Shown here: positions 1 to 8,274 of the stretch, piece after piece
Layout: each line of letters begins with the position of its first letter
How positions within the stretch are numbered: the stretch's first letter is position 1
Origin: UBA7672 sp040398465
GTDB lineage: Bacteria; Pseudomonadota; Alphaproteobacteria; Caulobacterales; Hyphomonadaceae
NCBI GenBank assembly: GCA_040398465.1
Contig: JBBAUA010000013.1
Span: 11,503 to 75,502, forward strand
DNA length: 64,000 nucleotides
Reading direction: 5' to 3'
Notes under the pieces: generated by a model
The model's input: the letters and a program-made list of their open reading frames with translations, nothing else
The model's database searches: none
What the model was told of the DNA's origin: nothing
Made by a program: the position numbers and the translations under genes

Positions 1-1256
1 TCGATCTCCGAGGTCTGCGGGCCGTCCGTGCCGGCGACGACTTTCAGGCGCTTCAGCGTAATGCGCTCCTGCTTGCCGGACATCTGTTCGTCGACGAGGG
101 CGATGATGTCTTCGTCGAAGACGTGCTTTTTCTTGTCGGCCAGATCCTTGAAGCGCTTGAAGGCGTCATTGAGGGCGGTGGGCTCGAGGACGTAGCCAAG
201 CGTTTCCAGCTTGTCGCGGAAGGCGTTGCGGCCGGAGAGCTTGCCCATGATCAGCGAGGTGGAGGGCACGCCGACATCTTCCGGCTGCATGATCTCGTAG
301 GTCTCGCGGTTCTTCAGCATGCCATCCTGGTGGATGCCGCTTTCATGCGCGAAGGCGTTCTTGCCGACGATCGCCTTGTTGTACTGGACCGGGAAGCCGG
401 TGATGGACGAGACCATCTTGGAGGCGCGCGAGAGTTTCGGCGTCACCACCTCGGTGTAATACGGCATCGAGTCGCCACGCACCTTCAGCGCCATGACGCA
501 TTCTTCCAGCGCGGCATTGCCGGCGCGTTCACCCATGCCGTTGATGGCGCATTCGATCTGGCGTGCGCCGTTGATGACGCCGGCCAGCGAGTTGGCGACG
601 GCAAGGCCGAGGTCGTTGTGGCAGTGGGTGGACCAGATCACCTTGTCGGAATTCGGGATGTTCTCGATCAGGCGGCGGATCAGCGCGCCGTATTCGGCGG
701 GGTGCGAATAGCCAACCGTGTCGGGCACGTTGATGACGGTCGCGCCGGACGAGATGGCGACGTCGATCGCCTTGCAGAGGAAGTCGAACTCGGTGCGGGT
801 GGCGTCTTCAGCGGACCATTCGACGTCGCCAGCGTATTTGCGGCTGTGCGTGACGGAGGCGCCGATGGCTTCCAGCACGGCGTTGGGACCCATCTTCAGC
901 TTGTGCTTCATGTGCACCGGGCTCGTGGAGATGAAGGTGTGGATGCGCGGGGCCTTCGCCTTGCGCAGCGCTTCCCCCGCCTTGTCGATGTCGGTGAGCG
1001 TGGAGCGGGCGAGCGTGCAGATTGCCATGTCCTTCGCCAGTTCGGCGATCTGGCTGACGCACTGGAAGTCGCCTTCGGACGAGGCGGCAAAACCGGCCTC
1101 GCAGACGTCGACCTTCATCTCCTGCAGCAGTTCGGCGAGTTCGAGCTTTTCGCGCAGCGTCATCGAGGCGCCGGGCGACTGTTCGCCGTCACGCATCGTG
1201 GTGTCGAAGATGAAGACGCGGTCTTTACCGGCGCTGTTCGTGGAGGGGGTGGTCAT
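1..1256 (-). CDS. leuA: 2-isopropylmalate synthase, 3' end cut by window edge
   Basis: Condenses acetyl-CoA with 2-oxoisovalerate, the first committed step of leucine synthesis in the cytoplasm. About 418 N-terminal residues are visible and the gene runs off the left edge, so most of the leucine-binding LeuA dimer domain is missing. The catalytic barrel shows DTTMRDGEQSPGA (residues 18-30, with the metal-binding Asp in RDGE) and the metal ligands HCHND (211-215). The ATG at 1256 follows an AGGACG Shine-Dalgarno sequence 6 bases upstream. The gene sits behind a leucine-rich leader peptide and alternative hairpins, so expression is probably set by charged tRNA-Leu supply. Identification is secure. 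Confidence 0.95.
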   Translation of the reverse strand, partial: MTTPSTNSAGKDRVFIFDTTMRDGEQSPGASMTLREKLELAELLQEMKVDVCEAGFAASSEGDFQCVSQIAELAKDMAICTLARSTLTDIDKAGEALRKAKAPRIHTFISTSPVHMKHKLKMGPNAVLEAIGASVTHSRKYAGDVEWSAEDATRTEFDFLCKAIDVAISSGATVINVPDTVGYSHPAEYGALIRRLIENIPNSDKVIWSTHCHNDLGLAVANSLAGVINGARQIECAINGMGERAGNAALEECVMALKVRGDSMPYYTEVVTPKLSRASKMVSSITGFPVQYNKAIVGKNAFAHESGIHQDGMLKNRETYEIMQPEDVGVPSTSLIMGKLSGRNAFRDKLETLGYVLEPTALNDAFKRFKDLADKKKHVFDEDIIALVDEQMSGKQERITLKRLKVVAGTDGPQTSEI

Positions 1257-1261
1257 CGTGG

Positions 1262-1367
1262 GCGTCCTGTCAGGGCTGTCTTGGGGTTTTGCTAGCGATC
1301 ACCCCTGGACGCGCGACCGGCAGGCTCAGCCGGTCACCGACGCGCCCAGGGGCTGCTAAGCAGCCCC
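1262..1367 (-). promoter_or_regulatory. Putative leucine attenuator: alternative hairpins between leader peptide and leuA
   Basis: Three mutually exclusive foldings are visible on the minus strand. Stem A pairs GGGGCTGC with GCAGCCCC (1367-1349) inside the leader codons. Stem B pairs CCCCTGG (1352-1346) with CCAGGGG (1308-1302), extended by GCGCG/CGCGC and an inner GACCGGC/GCCGGTC stem. Stem D pairs GCGTCC (1312-1307) with GGACGC (1267-1262), which contains the leuA Shine-Dalgarno sequence, helped by AGGG/CCCT. No U-run follows any stem, so control of translation rather than termination is the simpler reading. Inferred logic: a ribosome stalled on Leu codons masks A, B forms and frees the SD; a ribosome that reaches the stop codon disrupts B, and D hides the SD. 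Confidence 0.6.
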
Positions 1368-1405
1368 GGCAGGGAAAGAAGGAGGGTGAGACCCTGTTCG
1401 CGCAT
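1334..1405 (-). CDS. Leucine-rich leader peptide (LeuL-like), 23 aa
   Basis: A 23-codon frame, MREQGLTLLLSLPGLLSSPWARR then TGA, lies immediately upstream of leuA. Seven of residues 6-16 are leucine. This density of the end-product amino acid, the short length, and the overlap of its 3' half with alternative RNA stems are the hallmarks of an attenuator leader peptide. I see no Shine-Dalgarno sequence before the ATG. The predicted -10 box lies 6 bases upstream of the A of the ATG, so the transcript may start at the ATG and be leaderless, which is common in Caulobacter relatives. Its role would be as a ribosome-stalling sensor rather than a functional peptide. Confidence 0.75.
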   Translation of the reverse strand: MREQGLTLLLSLPGLLSSPWARR

Positions 1406-1411
1406 GATCGT

Positions 1412-1440
1412 TCTATGATCGCCGGCGCGTTTGGCGTCAA
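1412..1440 (-). promoter_or_regulatory. Predicted leuA leader promoter
   Basis: On the minus strand TTGACG (1440-1435) is followed after 17 bases by CATAGA (1417-1412). The extended CATAGAAC fits the Caulobacter housekeeping -10 pattern GCTANAWC at six of eight positions, and the -35 is a full TTGACG. A start 6-7 bases downstream falls on the ATG of the leader peptide. Confidence 0.6.
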
Positions 1441-1499
1441 GTATTGGAAATTGGACCCACGACCGAAGCCAGAAAGGGGCAGGACGATCCCGGAATGGC

Positions 1500-2240
1500 C
1501 TAATCGGCGACTGGATCAGACCTTGTCTGGGTCTCGGCCGGCTTCTGGAGGGCGGGCTCGTCGTTGACGGCGCGCCGGGCGGCCAGCGCCACGGAAATCC
1601 AGATGGCGACCACAGTGATTACCGCGCCGATCGCCAGTGCGAGGCTGCCGCCCATGGCGGAGAGGACCGACTGGCCCAGCAGGGCGACGATCAGGATTTT
1701 CGGGATGGAACCGACGATGACGCCCGCCGTGTAGCGCCAGAAATTCGCCTGGCTGGCGCCGAAGGCCATGTTGACGACCACGGCCGGGGCTGTCGGCACC
1801 GAGCGGACGATGAGGCTAGCGAGGAAATCGTTGCGGCCGATGAAGCGCGACAGGCGGTTGATGGTGTTGCCGCCATAGCGCTCGACCAGCTTCGCACCGC
1901 CAAAACGGCCGAGATAGAAGTGGATCCAGGCGGCCACGATGGTTCCGATCATCGCATAAGTGCAGCCAAGCCAGGGGCCGAAGGCGACCACGGCGGCGGC
2001 GAACAACACGAACTGTGGGGCGGCCATGAAGCTGGTGACAATGAACAGCAGGATCGTCATGGGCAGGCCCCACGGGCCGTTGCGCAGGCCAGCAAGCTGT
2101 TCGTCGAGATGGTCGCCAAGGCCCGTGACGGCGCCGATGACGGCGACGGCAATGACACCGCCCAGCAGCGCCAGCGACACCCAGATGGTGCGCCAGGCGC
2201 GGGCGTCCATGTTGTTGAGAAAGGCGCCAAGCTTGCTCAT
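1500..2240 (-). CDS. TVP38/TMEM64 (VTT domain) family membrane protein
   Basis: A 246-residue inner-membrane protein of the VTT/SNARE-associated group related to DedA. Hydrophobic segments are visible at about residues 19-38, 58-78, 82-103, 154-170 and 200-222. The central part carries the family-type stretch with GPWLGCTYAMIGT, FYLGRFGG and a re-entrant-like FLASLIVRSVP, followed by the small-residue-rich NMAFGAS. Family members are linked to lipid scrambling and undecaprenyl-phosphate recycling, but substrate cannot be assigned from sequence. The gene points toward leuA on the same strand with 59 bases to the leuA -35 box, so it is probably a separate unit. Confidence 0.8.
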   Translation of the reverse strand: MSKLGAFLNNMDARAWRTIWVSLALLGGVIAVAVIGAVTGLGDHLDEQLAGLRNGPWGLPMTILLFIVTSFMAAPQFVLFAAAVVAFGPWLGCTYAMIGTIVAAWIHFYLGRFGGAKLVERYGGNTINRLSRFIGRNDFLASLIVRSVPTAPAVVVNMAFGASQANFWRYTAGVIVGSIPKILIVALLGQSVLSAMGGSLALAIGAVITVVAIWISVALAARRAVNDEPALQKPAETQTRSDPVAD

Positions 2241-2354
2241 GAGCGGCCCGTTTGCGCCCTCGGGTAAGCGCCGTCAATAATCGGTCGCTGTCGCAGGACT
2301 ATACTCTCACACGAGACCCTCGACAGGTGGGCACGGCTTGAGCAAGGTTCCGCT

Positions 2355-3395
2355 ATGACAGGTTTGCGATTTTTCTCGACTTTGGCGGTTGCCGCGACGT
2401 TTGCGCTGGCAGGGTGCGGCACGACGGCCGGATCCCCTGGCGGCGGAGCGGACGGCAGCTGGTTGTACCCGACGCTGGGGCGGGCAAAGCCGCTGCTGAT
2501 CGGGCACCGCGGGGCGTCCGGCGCCCTGCCCGAGCATACGCTTGAAGCTTTCCAGCGCGCCCTGAATGACGGGGCGGACTGCATCGAGCCGGACCTTGTG
2601 TTCAGCAAGGACGGCCAGCTGGCGGTGCGGCACGACACTTACCTTTCGACGACGACGAACATCGCCTCCAAGCCGGAATTCGCGAACCGCAAGCGGCGCT
2701 CGACCGATCCGGAATACGAAGGCCGGATGGACTGGTGGGTATCTGATTTCACCATGGCGGAGCTGAAGACGCTGCGCGCGATACAGTCCTTCCCCGGACG
2801 ATCGAAGGCGTATGACGGGCTCTACCAGATCCCGACATTCGACGAGGTCCTGCAGATGGCGAAGTCGCGCGTGACGGTGGCGGCGGAGCCTGTGTGCGTC
2901 TATCCGGAAGCCAAGTCGCCCGCGTATCACGCGTCCATCGCGACGCTGCCGGACATGGGCGAGGCGATCCTCGCGGCGCTCGGCAGGCATGGCATGGCGG
3001 CGGCGGGGTCGCCCGTTTTCATCCAGTCATTCGAGCCGGATTTCGTGAAGGCGATGGATGCACGCACCGACCTGCCCGTAGTGATGCTGGTGTCGGACAA
3101 GGCGGCGCTCGATGCGGCGATGGCCAAGCCCGGCGCGCCGTTCTGGCAAGGACTGGGCGCCAACACCGCGCTGGTGATGGACAGCACGGGCAAGTCGACC
3201 GGCGTGATCGAGGCGAGCCACGCCAGGGGCATTCCGGTGCACGCCTGGACATTCCGGGACGAGACGCCGCCCAAAGGCATGACGATCGATGCGTTCCTCA
3301 CGCAGGCGCTGGCGCTCGGCCTCGACGGCTTCTTCACCGACCAGCCGATCACCGGTTATCGCGTGCGGAACAACGTGCAGTATGGGGCGGAATAG
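2355..3395 (+). CDS. Glycerophosphodiester phosphodiesterase lipoprotein (GlpQ type)
   Basis: Hydrolyses glycerophosphodiesters to glycerol-3-phosphate and an alcohol. The 346-residue product starts with a lipoprotein signal ending in LAGCG (Cys about residue 22), so it is likely anchored in the periplasm. The GDPD signature follows: IGHRGASG..PEHTLEAF with the catalytic His, then the metal-binding IEPDLVFSKDGQLAVRHD, as in the GlpQ subgroup that includes the insertion between these motifs and FDEVL. Length fits GlpQ. It is transcribed away from the VTT gene and converges on hppA, separated by a strong hairpin terminator. Confidence 0.92.
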   Translation: MTGLRFFSTLAVAATFALAGCGTTAGSPGGGADGSWLYPTLGRAKPLLIGHRGASGALPEHTLEAFQRALNDGADCIEPDLVFSKDGQLAVRHDTYLSTTTNIASKPEFANRKRRSTDPEYEGRMDWWVSDFTMAELKTLRAIQSFPGRSKAYDGLYQIPTFDEVLQMAKSRVTVAAEPVCVYPEAKSPAYHASIATLPDMGEAILAALGRHGMAAAGSPVFIQSFEPDFVKAMDARTDLPVVMLVSDKAALDAAMAKPGAPFWQGLGANTALVMDSTGKSTGVIEASHARGIPVHAWTFRDETPPKGMTIDAFLTQALALGLDGFFTDQPITGYRVRNNVQYGAE

Positions 3396-3482
3396 CCGGG
3401 GGGCGTGAGGCAGGGGCGTCCCACGCGACGCCTGTGAGCCCGCCCTCGTCCTTCCAGACGATCGCACCGAAACCGAAAACAA

Positions 3483-3510
3483 ACGGGCCGCGGATCACTC
3501 CGCGGCCCGT
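3483..3510 (-). terminator. Bidirectional hairpin terminator between the phosphodiesterase gene and hppA
   Basis: A perfect 10-bp stem CGGGCCGCGG/CCGCGGCCCG with a 6-base loop. On the minus strand it is followed by a TTTGTTTT tail, so it should terminate hppA; on the plus strand the tail TTGCATTTC is weaker. Confidence 0.85.
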
Positions 3511-3533
3511 TGCATTTCAGAAGATCAGACGCC

Positions 3534-5726
3534 TCAGGCGGCGTTGCCTGCCATGGCCGCGAGCATGAGCAGCGCGACGATGTTGGTGATCTTGATCATC
3601 GGGTTCACGGCGGGGCCCGCCGTGTCCTTGTAGGGGTCGCCGACGGTGTCGCCGGTGACGGAGGCCTTGTGGGCGTCCGAACCCTTCTTGTGGACGACGC
3701 CGTCCTTGTCGCGGAAGCCGTCCTCGAATGACTTCTTGGCGTTGTCCCACGCGCCGCCGCCCGAGGTCATCGAGATGGCGACGTAGAGACCCGTGACGAT
3801 GACGCCCATCAGCATCGCGCCAACCGCGGAGAGCGCCTGGCTGATTGCTGCGGCCTGCTCGAGGCCCTGCGCTGCGCCAATGCCCCAGATGACAAAGAAC
3901 AGCACGATCGGCGAGAGGACCGGCAGGAGCGACGGGATGATCATCTCCTTGATCGCGGCCTTGGTCAGCATGTCGACCGCGCGGCCGTAATCAGGCTTGC
4001 CCGAGTAATCCATGATGCCCGGGATCTCGCGGAACTGGCGACGGACCTCTTCCACGACCGCTTGCGCGGCGCGGCCAACGGCCATCATCGACATGCCGCC
4101 GAACAGGAAGGGCAGCAGGCCGCCGAACAGCAGGCCGACCACCACATACGGGTTCGAGAGCGAGAAGTCGGCGACAACGCCATAGAGCAGCGAGCCTTCG
4201 AGGGCGGCGGAGGCGAAGTGGTCGAGGTCCGCCGTGAAAGCGGCGAACAGGACCAGCGCGCCGAGACCGGCCGAGCCGATCGCGTAGCCTTTGGTGACGG
4301 CTTTGGTGGTGTTGCCGACGGCGTCGAGCGTATCGGTGGTTTCGCGAACCGAATCATCGAGGCCCGCCATTTCGGCGATGCCGCCGGCGTTGTCGGTGAC
4401 CGGACCGAAGGCGTCGAGCGCCACGACCATGCCGGCAAGCGCCAGCATCGTGGTGACGGCGATGCCGATGCCGATCAGGCCGCCCATCGAGTAGGTGAAG
4501 ATGATGCCGGCGATGATGATCAGGGCCGGAACCGCGCACGCTTCAAGCGAGACGGCGAGGCCCTGGATGACGTTGGTGCCGTGGCCGGAGACCGACGCCT
4601 GGGCGATCGACTTCACCGGGCGATAGCCGACGCCGGTGTAGTATTCCGTGATCCAGATGATCAGGCCGGTGACGACGAGGCCGGCAATGCCGCACCAGAA
4701 CAGGTTCATGGCGGGGATCGCGGTGCCGAGCGTGTCGGACATCGTGACCGTCGTGGTCATCGGATCACCGAGCGCGATGTAGATGGCGCCGTAGAGCGCC
4801 GGAACGGAGAGCACGGACGAGGCGATGAAGCCCTTGTAGAGCGCGCCCATGACATTGCGCGAGCCGGCCGAGAGACGCACGAAGTAGGTGCCGATGATCG
4901 AGGTGACGATGCACACGCCCGCGATGGTGAGCGGCAGGATCATCATGCCGGCCTGGGCTGCGCCCGCGAACGAGATCGAGGCGAGAACCATGGTGGCGAC
5001 GATGGTCACCGCGTAGGTTTCGAACAGGTCGGCCGCCATGCCGGCGCAGTCGCCGACGTTGTCGCCGACGTTGTCCGCGATGGTAGCGGGGTTGCGTGGA
5101 TCGTCTTCGGGAATTCCCGCTTCGACCTTGCCAACCATGTCGCCGCCGACGTCGGCCCCCTTGGTGAAGATGCCGCCACCGAGACGGGCGAAGATGGAGA
5201 TGAGCGATGCGCCGAGGCCGAGAGCGACCATGGCGTTGACGACAGTGCGGTCGCCCGGCGGCAGGCCGAGGCCGACCGTGAGCAGCGCGTAGTAACCGCC
5301 GAGGCCCAGGATGGCGAGACCGACGACGAGCATGCCGGTGACGGCGCCCGATTGGAAGGCGACGCTGAGGCCCTGGGCGAGGCCCTTGGAGGACGCTTCA
5401 GTGGTACGGACGTTGGCCTGTACCGAGATCTTCATCCCGATATAGCCGGCTGCGCCCGACAGGATTGCGCCGATCAGGAAGCCGACCGGGGCCTGCCAGT
5501 TCATGAAAAAGATGGCGACCAGCACGGCGACGACGGCGCCGATGATGGCGATCGTGCGGTACTGGCGGTTGAGGTAGGCGTTGGCGCCTTCCTGAATCGC
5601 CTTGGCGATTTCCTGCATCTTTGCGCTGCCGGTGGGCAACGCCATGAGCCGCTGGGTGGTAAAAACGCCATACGCCACGGCAATGACGCCTGCGATAATT
5701 GGCAGCCAAAGCGATAAATCGCTCAT
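3534..5726 (-). CDS. hppA: K+-independent proton-translocating pyrophosphatase
   Basis: Integral membrane pump that couples cytosolic pyrophosphate hydrolysis to proton export. The 730-residue length is typical and about 16 membrane segments are evident. The substrate site motifs are intact: DVGGDMVGKVEAGIPEDD, the DNVGDNVGDCAGM acidic motif, and the C-terminal GGGAWDNAKK and DTVGDPYKDTAGP motifs. The position that decides potassium dependence reads GNTTKA (Lys about residue 475) where K+-dependent enzymes have Ala, which places it in the K+-independent H+-pumping class. It is a single-gene unit with a terminator directly downstream and a 205-base divergent spacer upstream. Confidence 0.96.
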   Translation of the reverse strand: MSDLSLWLPIIAGVIAVAYGVFTTQRLMALPTGSAKMQEIAKAIQEGANAYLNRQYRTIAIIGAVVAVLVAIFFMNWQAPVGFLIGAILSGAAGYIGMKISVQANVRTTEASSKGLAQGLSVAFQSGAVTGMLVVGLAILGLGGYYALLTVGLGLPPGDRTVVNAMVALGLGASLISIFARLGGGIFTKGADVGGDMVGKVEAGIPEDDPRNPATIADNVGDNVGDCAGMAADLFETYAVTIVATMVLASISFAGAAQAGMMILPLTIAGVCIVTSIIGTYFVRLSAGSRNVMGALYKGFIASSVLSVPALYGAIYIALGDPMTTTVTMSDTLGTAIPAMNLFWCGIAGLVVTGLIIWITEYYTGVGYRPVKSIAQASVSGHGTNVIQGLAVSLEACAVPALIIIAGIIFTYSMGGLIGIGIAVTTMLALAGMVVALDAFGPVTDNAGGIAEMAGLDDSVRETTDTLDAVGNTTKAVTKGYAIGSAGLGALVLFAAFTADLDHFASAALEGSLLYGVVADFSLSNPYVVVGLLFGGLLPFLFGGMSMMAVGRAAQAVVEEVRRQFREIPGIMDYSGKPDYGRAVDMLTKAAIKEMIIPSLLPVLSPIVLFFVIWGIGAAQGLEQAAAISQALSAVGAMLMGVIVTGLYVAISMTSGGGAWDNAKKSFEDGFRDKDGVVHKKGSDAHKASVTGDTVGDPYKDTAGPAVNPMIKITNIVALLMLAAMAGNAA

Positions 5727-5931
5727 CTGTCGTCCTCTACGATGTTGAAATTGGACGACTTCCCACGCGATTCAGCAACGGAATCGCGGTTGGCCCGCCC
5801 GCAGGATGGCGCGGAACATGCCTAAATTGCCCCGGACGCGCAAGGTTGATCAATCGCCGATAGTTAACCTAGGGGAAAGGGCCATCTTCGCTGCGCGGGG
5901 GCCGATTGAGGTGCGTGAAGGTTCGTGATGG

Positions 5932-6843
5932 ATGGGGGCGATGCAGGCCGCCCCCCCTTTCCTGGCGAACACCCCTCCTCTCGCGCTGGCAGTGACCGGC
6001 GTGATGCTGGGGTGCGTGATGGATGCGATGGTGAAGCAGCTGGGCTTTACCTACGGCGTCGTGCTGATCGCTACGGCCCGATATGCGTTCGGGACCCTGT
6101 TTGCCGGCGCGACCGTGCTGGCGCTGCGCTCGCGCCTGCCGGACGCGCAGGGCCTGAGGCGGCATGCGTTGCGAGCGGTGGTGATCACGGCCTGTTCGCT
6201 GCTGTTCTTCAACTGCCTCACCATCCTGCCGATCGCGGAAGCCACCGTGCTGGTGTTCTGCGCGCCGCTGATGATCTCGCCACTCGCGCGCTGGCTGCTG
6301 GGCGAGGCGATGCGTCCGGCGGCGACGGCGGCGCTCGTGGTCGGGTTCATGGGCGTGCTGGTGACTGTTCAGGGCGCAGAGGGCGCGGCGGACAATGCGC
6401 GGCGCGTTGAGGGGGTCGTTTCGGGTGTGGCGGCTGCTGCGCTCTATGCGTTGTCGATGGTCTTGCTGCGGCAGTTGTCTCGCAAGGACGATGCGGTGGC
6501 CGTTGCGTTCCTGAGCAATCTCTTCCCGATGATCTATCTGCTGCCCGTGGCGATCGTGTCGGGCGCGGCGCCGATGGCGGCTGACCTGCCGCTCTTTGCG
6601 CTGACGGGCGCCGCGGGTTTCGCCATGTGGTTCATGCTGACGTCAGCCTATTCGCGAGCACAGGCGCAGAACATCGCGGCCGCCGAGTACACGGCGCTGA
6701 TCTGGAGCGCGATGCTGGGCTATTTTTTCTTTGCAGAGGTCCCGCGTTGGCAGGTGTGGGCGGGCGCGACCGTTGTCGGAGCGGCGGTACTGATGTCGGC
6801 GTGGGATGCACGCCAGCGCAAGGCGCGCGGCATTGCGGATTGA
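5932..6843 (+). CDS. EamA/DMT-superfamily transporter
   Basis: A 303-residue inner-membrane protein with about ten hydrophobic segments arranged as two EamA repeats (roughly residues 13-142 and 160-292). Each half ends in a family-type stretch: GFMGVLVTVQG in the first and WAGATVVGAAVLMSAW in the second. Members export metabolites or amino acids, and the substrate is not predictable here. An in-frame ATG three codons downstream is an equally possible start. It is divergent from hppA across a 205-base spacer in which I see no other gene. Confidence 0.85.
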   Translation: MGAMQAAPPFLANTPPLALAVTGVMLGCVMDAMVKQLGFTYGVVLIATARYAFGTLFAGATVLALRSRLPDAQGLRRHALRAVVITACSLLFFNCLTILPIAEATVLVFCAPLMISPLARWLLGEAMRPAATAALVVGFMGVLVTVQGAEGAADNARRVEGVVSGVAAAALYALSMVLLRQLSRKDDAVAVAFLSNLFPMIYLLPVAIVSGAAPMAADLPLFALTGAAGFAMWFMLTSAYSRAQAQNIAAAEYTALIWSAMLGYFFFAEVPRWQVWAGATVVGAAVLMSAWDARQRKARGIAD

Positions 6844-6930
6844 TAGGCAGGCCGCGGCGCCCTGCCCGCGCGCTTGCTGGCGCATACGAATGCGTACAGT
6901 CTCGGTTTAGTAAGTCAGGGGAGACAGGGA

Positions 6931-7602
6931 ATGAATCGCACAAGCAATCGCGGGGCAAAACTTGCGGCGCTGATGGCCGTCGGTGCGACTGCGGCGGGCG
7001 CAGCGCATGCGCAGGTCGCCATCGGCGGAAGCATCGGCACGACAGGCGCAGCCGTGGAGGCGCAGATTCAGGTTCTCCCGGGCCTGCAGCTGCGTGGCGG
7101 GTACAATTACTTCCAGTACGAAGCGGACGACACGTATGATGGCGTCGACTACACGGGCGATCTCGACCTCAACTCGATCGGGGCGTTCGTGGACTTCCAT
7201 CCATTTGGCAACGGTTTTCTGATTACGGGCGGCGCGTTCCTGGGCGAGAAGACGCTGGACCTGCTGGCGAGGCCGGCGAACAATGTGCAGATCGGCAATC
7301 AGACCTACACGCCTGCACAGGTCGGCACGCTGGGCATGGCGGCGGATCTTGAAGACACCGCGCCATTCGTCGGCATTGGCTGGGACACGACGTTCGAGAA
7401 TCCAGGCATCGCGTTCAAGTTCATCGCCGGGGCCATGTTCACAGGATCGCCGCAGGTGAACCTGACGGCGACGGGCGGCACGCTCGTGAACGATCCCGCC
7501 TTCCAGGCGCAGCTGGTGCAGGAAGAGCAGAACCTGCAAGACGAGATCAACGACTACGAGGTCTATCCCGTGGTTCAGGCGGGCCTGACACTTTCATTCT
7601 AG
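6931..7602 (+). CDS. Secreted outer-membrane beta-barrel-like protein, unknown role
   Basis: A 223-residue product with a Sec signal peptide cleaved after AAHA (residues 21-24). The mature part alternates hydrophobic and polar residues in short strands separated by acidic loops (YEADDTYDGVDYTGDLD) and ends in the aromatic-terminated strand VQAGLTLSF, as expected for a small outer-membrane barrel. The start at 6931 follows a strong GGGGAGACAGGGA Shine-Dalgarno region; an upstream in-frame ATG at 6874 lacks one. No specific family is recognised. It is followed by a good terminator and seems monocistronic. Confidence 0.75.
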   Translation: MNRTSNRGAKLAALMAVGATAAGAAHAQVAIGGSIGTTGAAVEAQIQVLPGLQLRGGYNYFQYEADDTYDGVDYTGDLDLNSIGAFVDFHPFGNGFLITGGAFLGEKTLDLLARPANNVQIGNQTYTPAQVGTLGMAADLEDTAPFVGIGWDTTFENPGIAFKFIAGAMFTGSPQVNLTATGGTLVNDPAFQAQLVQEEQNLQDEINDYEVYPVVQAGLTLSF

Positions 7603-7625
7603 GATCGCAGACAACCCGAACGACA

Positions 7626-7663
7626 AACGCCCCGCAGTATCCTGCGGGGCGTTCTTTCGTTTC
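7626..7663 (+). terminator. Rho-independent terminator of the beta-barrel gene
   Basis: A 12-bp perfect stem AACGCCCCGCAG/CTGCGGGGCGTT with a TATC loop, followed by CTTTCGTTTC. It separates two convergent genes. Confidence 0.88.
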
Positions 7664-7674
7664 GGGGCGAACCC

Positions 7675-8172
7675 TTACTGCGGCGCGGCGGCGCCCGGGT
7701 TCTCGCGGAGATAGCGTTCCTTCGCCTTGGCGATCTCGGCGGCCGAGCAGTCGCCCTGGTAGACCGCATCGGACTTCATCGAAAAGCCGGCCGGAATGAA
7801 GCCAACCGTGGCCGAGCCCTTGGCGTTGATCTTCATCGTCGTCGCGGAATGAATAATCGTGGCGTCAGCATTGCCCTTGGTCTTGCCGGTGCACTGCAGC
7901 TTGAAAAGATAGCCGCCCTGAATGGGGCGGACATTGTCGACCGAGCAGCCCTTCTCGAGATCGGACGCCAGCTTTGACAGCGTGATGCGCGCCTCCTCGG
8001 CGATGAGGCATTCGACATTTTCTTCCTTCATGCCGATGCCGAGAACGCTGGTTTCCTGTTTCCACAGCCAGCGGCCAGGCTTCACCGACACGACGCCGTC
8101 CTTAACGGTGTCGGCGGCGGCGGCGCAGATCGCGAGGGTTGCGACAGCGGCCATGACCAGAAGCTTCTTCAT
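7675..8172 (-). CDS. DUF3617-like periplasmic protein
   Basis: A 165-residue exported protein. The start at 8172 is preceded by a GGAGACGTGAG Shine-Dalgarno sequence; a GTG 15 codons upstream is less likely. After a signal peptide (MKKLLVMAAVATLAICAAAA) the mature part has the layout of DUF3617 proteins: a VKPGRWLWKQET strand near the N-terminus, a Cys-containing VECLIAEEA, a mid-protein Cys pair (KGCS, LQCTGK) and a terminal GDCSAAEIAKAKERY helix. Function of the family is unknown. Confidence 0.7.
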   Translation of the reverse strand: MKKLLVMAAVATLAICAAAADTVKDGVVSVKPGRWLWKQETSVLGIGMKEENVECLIAEEARITLSKLASDLEKGCSVDNVRPIQGGYLFKLQCTGKTKGNADATIIHSATTMKINAKGSATVGFIPAGFSMKSDAVYQGDCSAAEIAKAKERYLRENPGAAAPQ

Positions 8173-8274
8173 CTCACGTCTCCTCGAACCCCGCGGGCGA
8201 AACATGATGCCCTTCACATGCGATATAGTCCGTTTTCATATGAACGAGGCCCGAATGAGGCTGCCCTTTTTTGG

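Noticed and set aside
4062..5717. A 551-codon open frame on the plus strand opposite hppA
   Set aside because: It is the complement of a full-length, motif-complete H+-pyrophosphatase gene. Its translation is charged and low in complexity, as expected of a GC-rich shadow frame.
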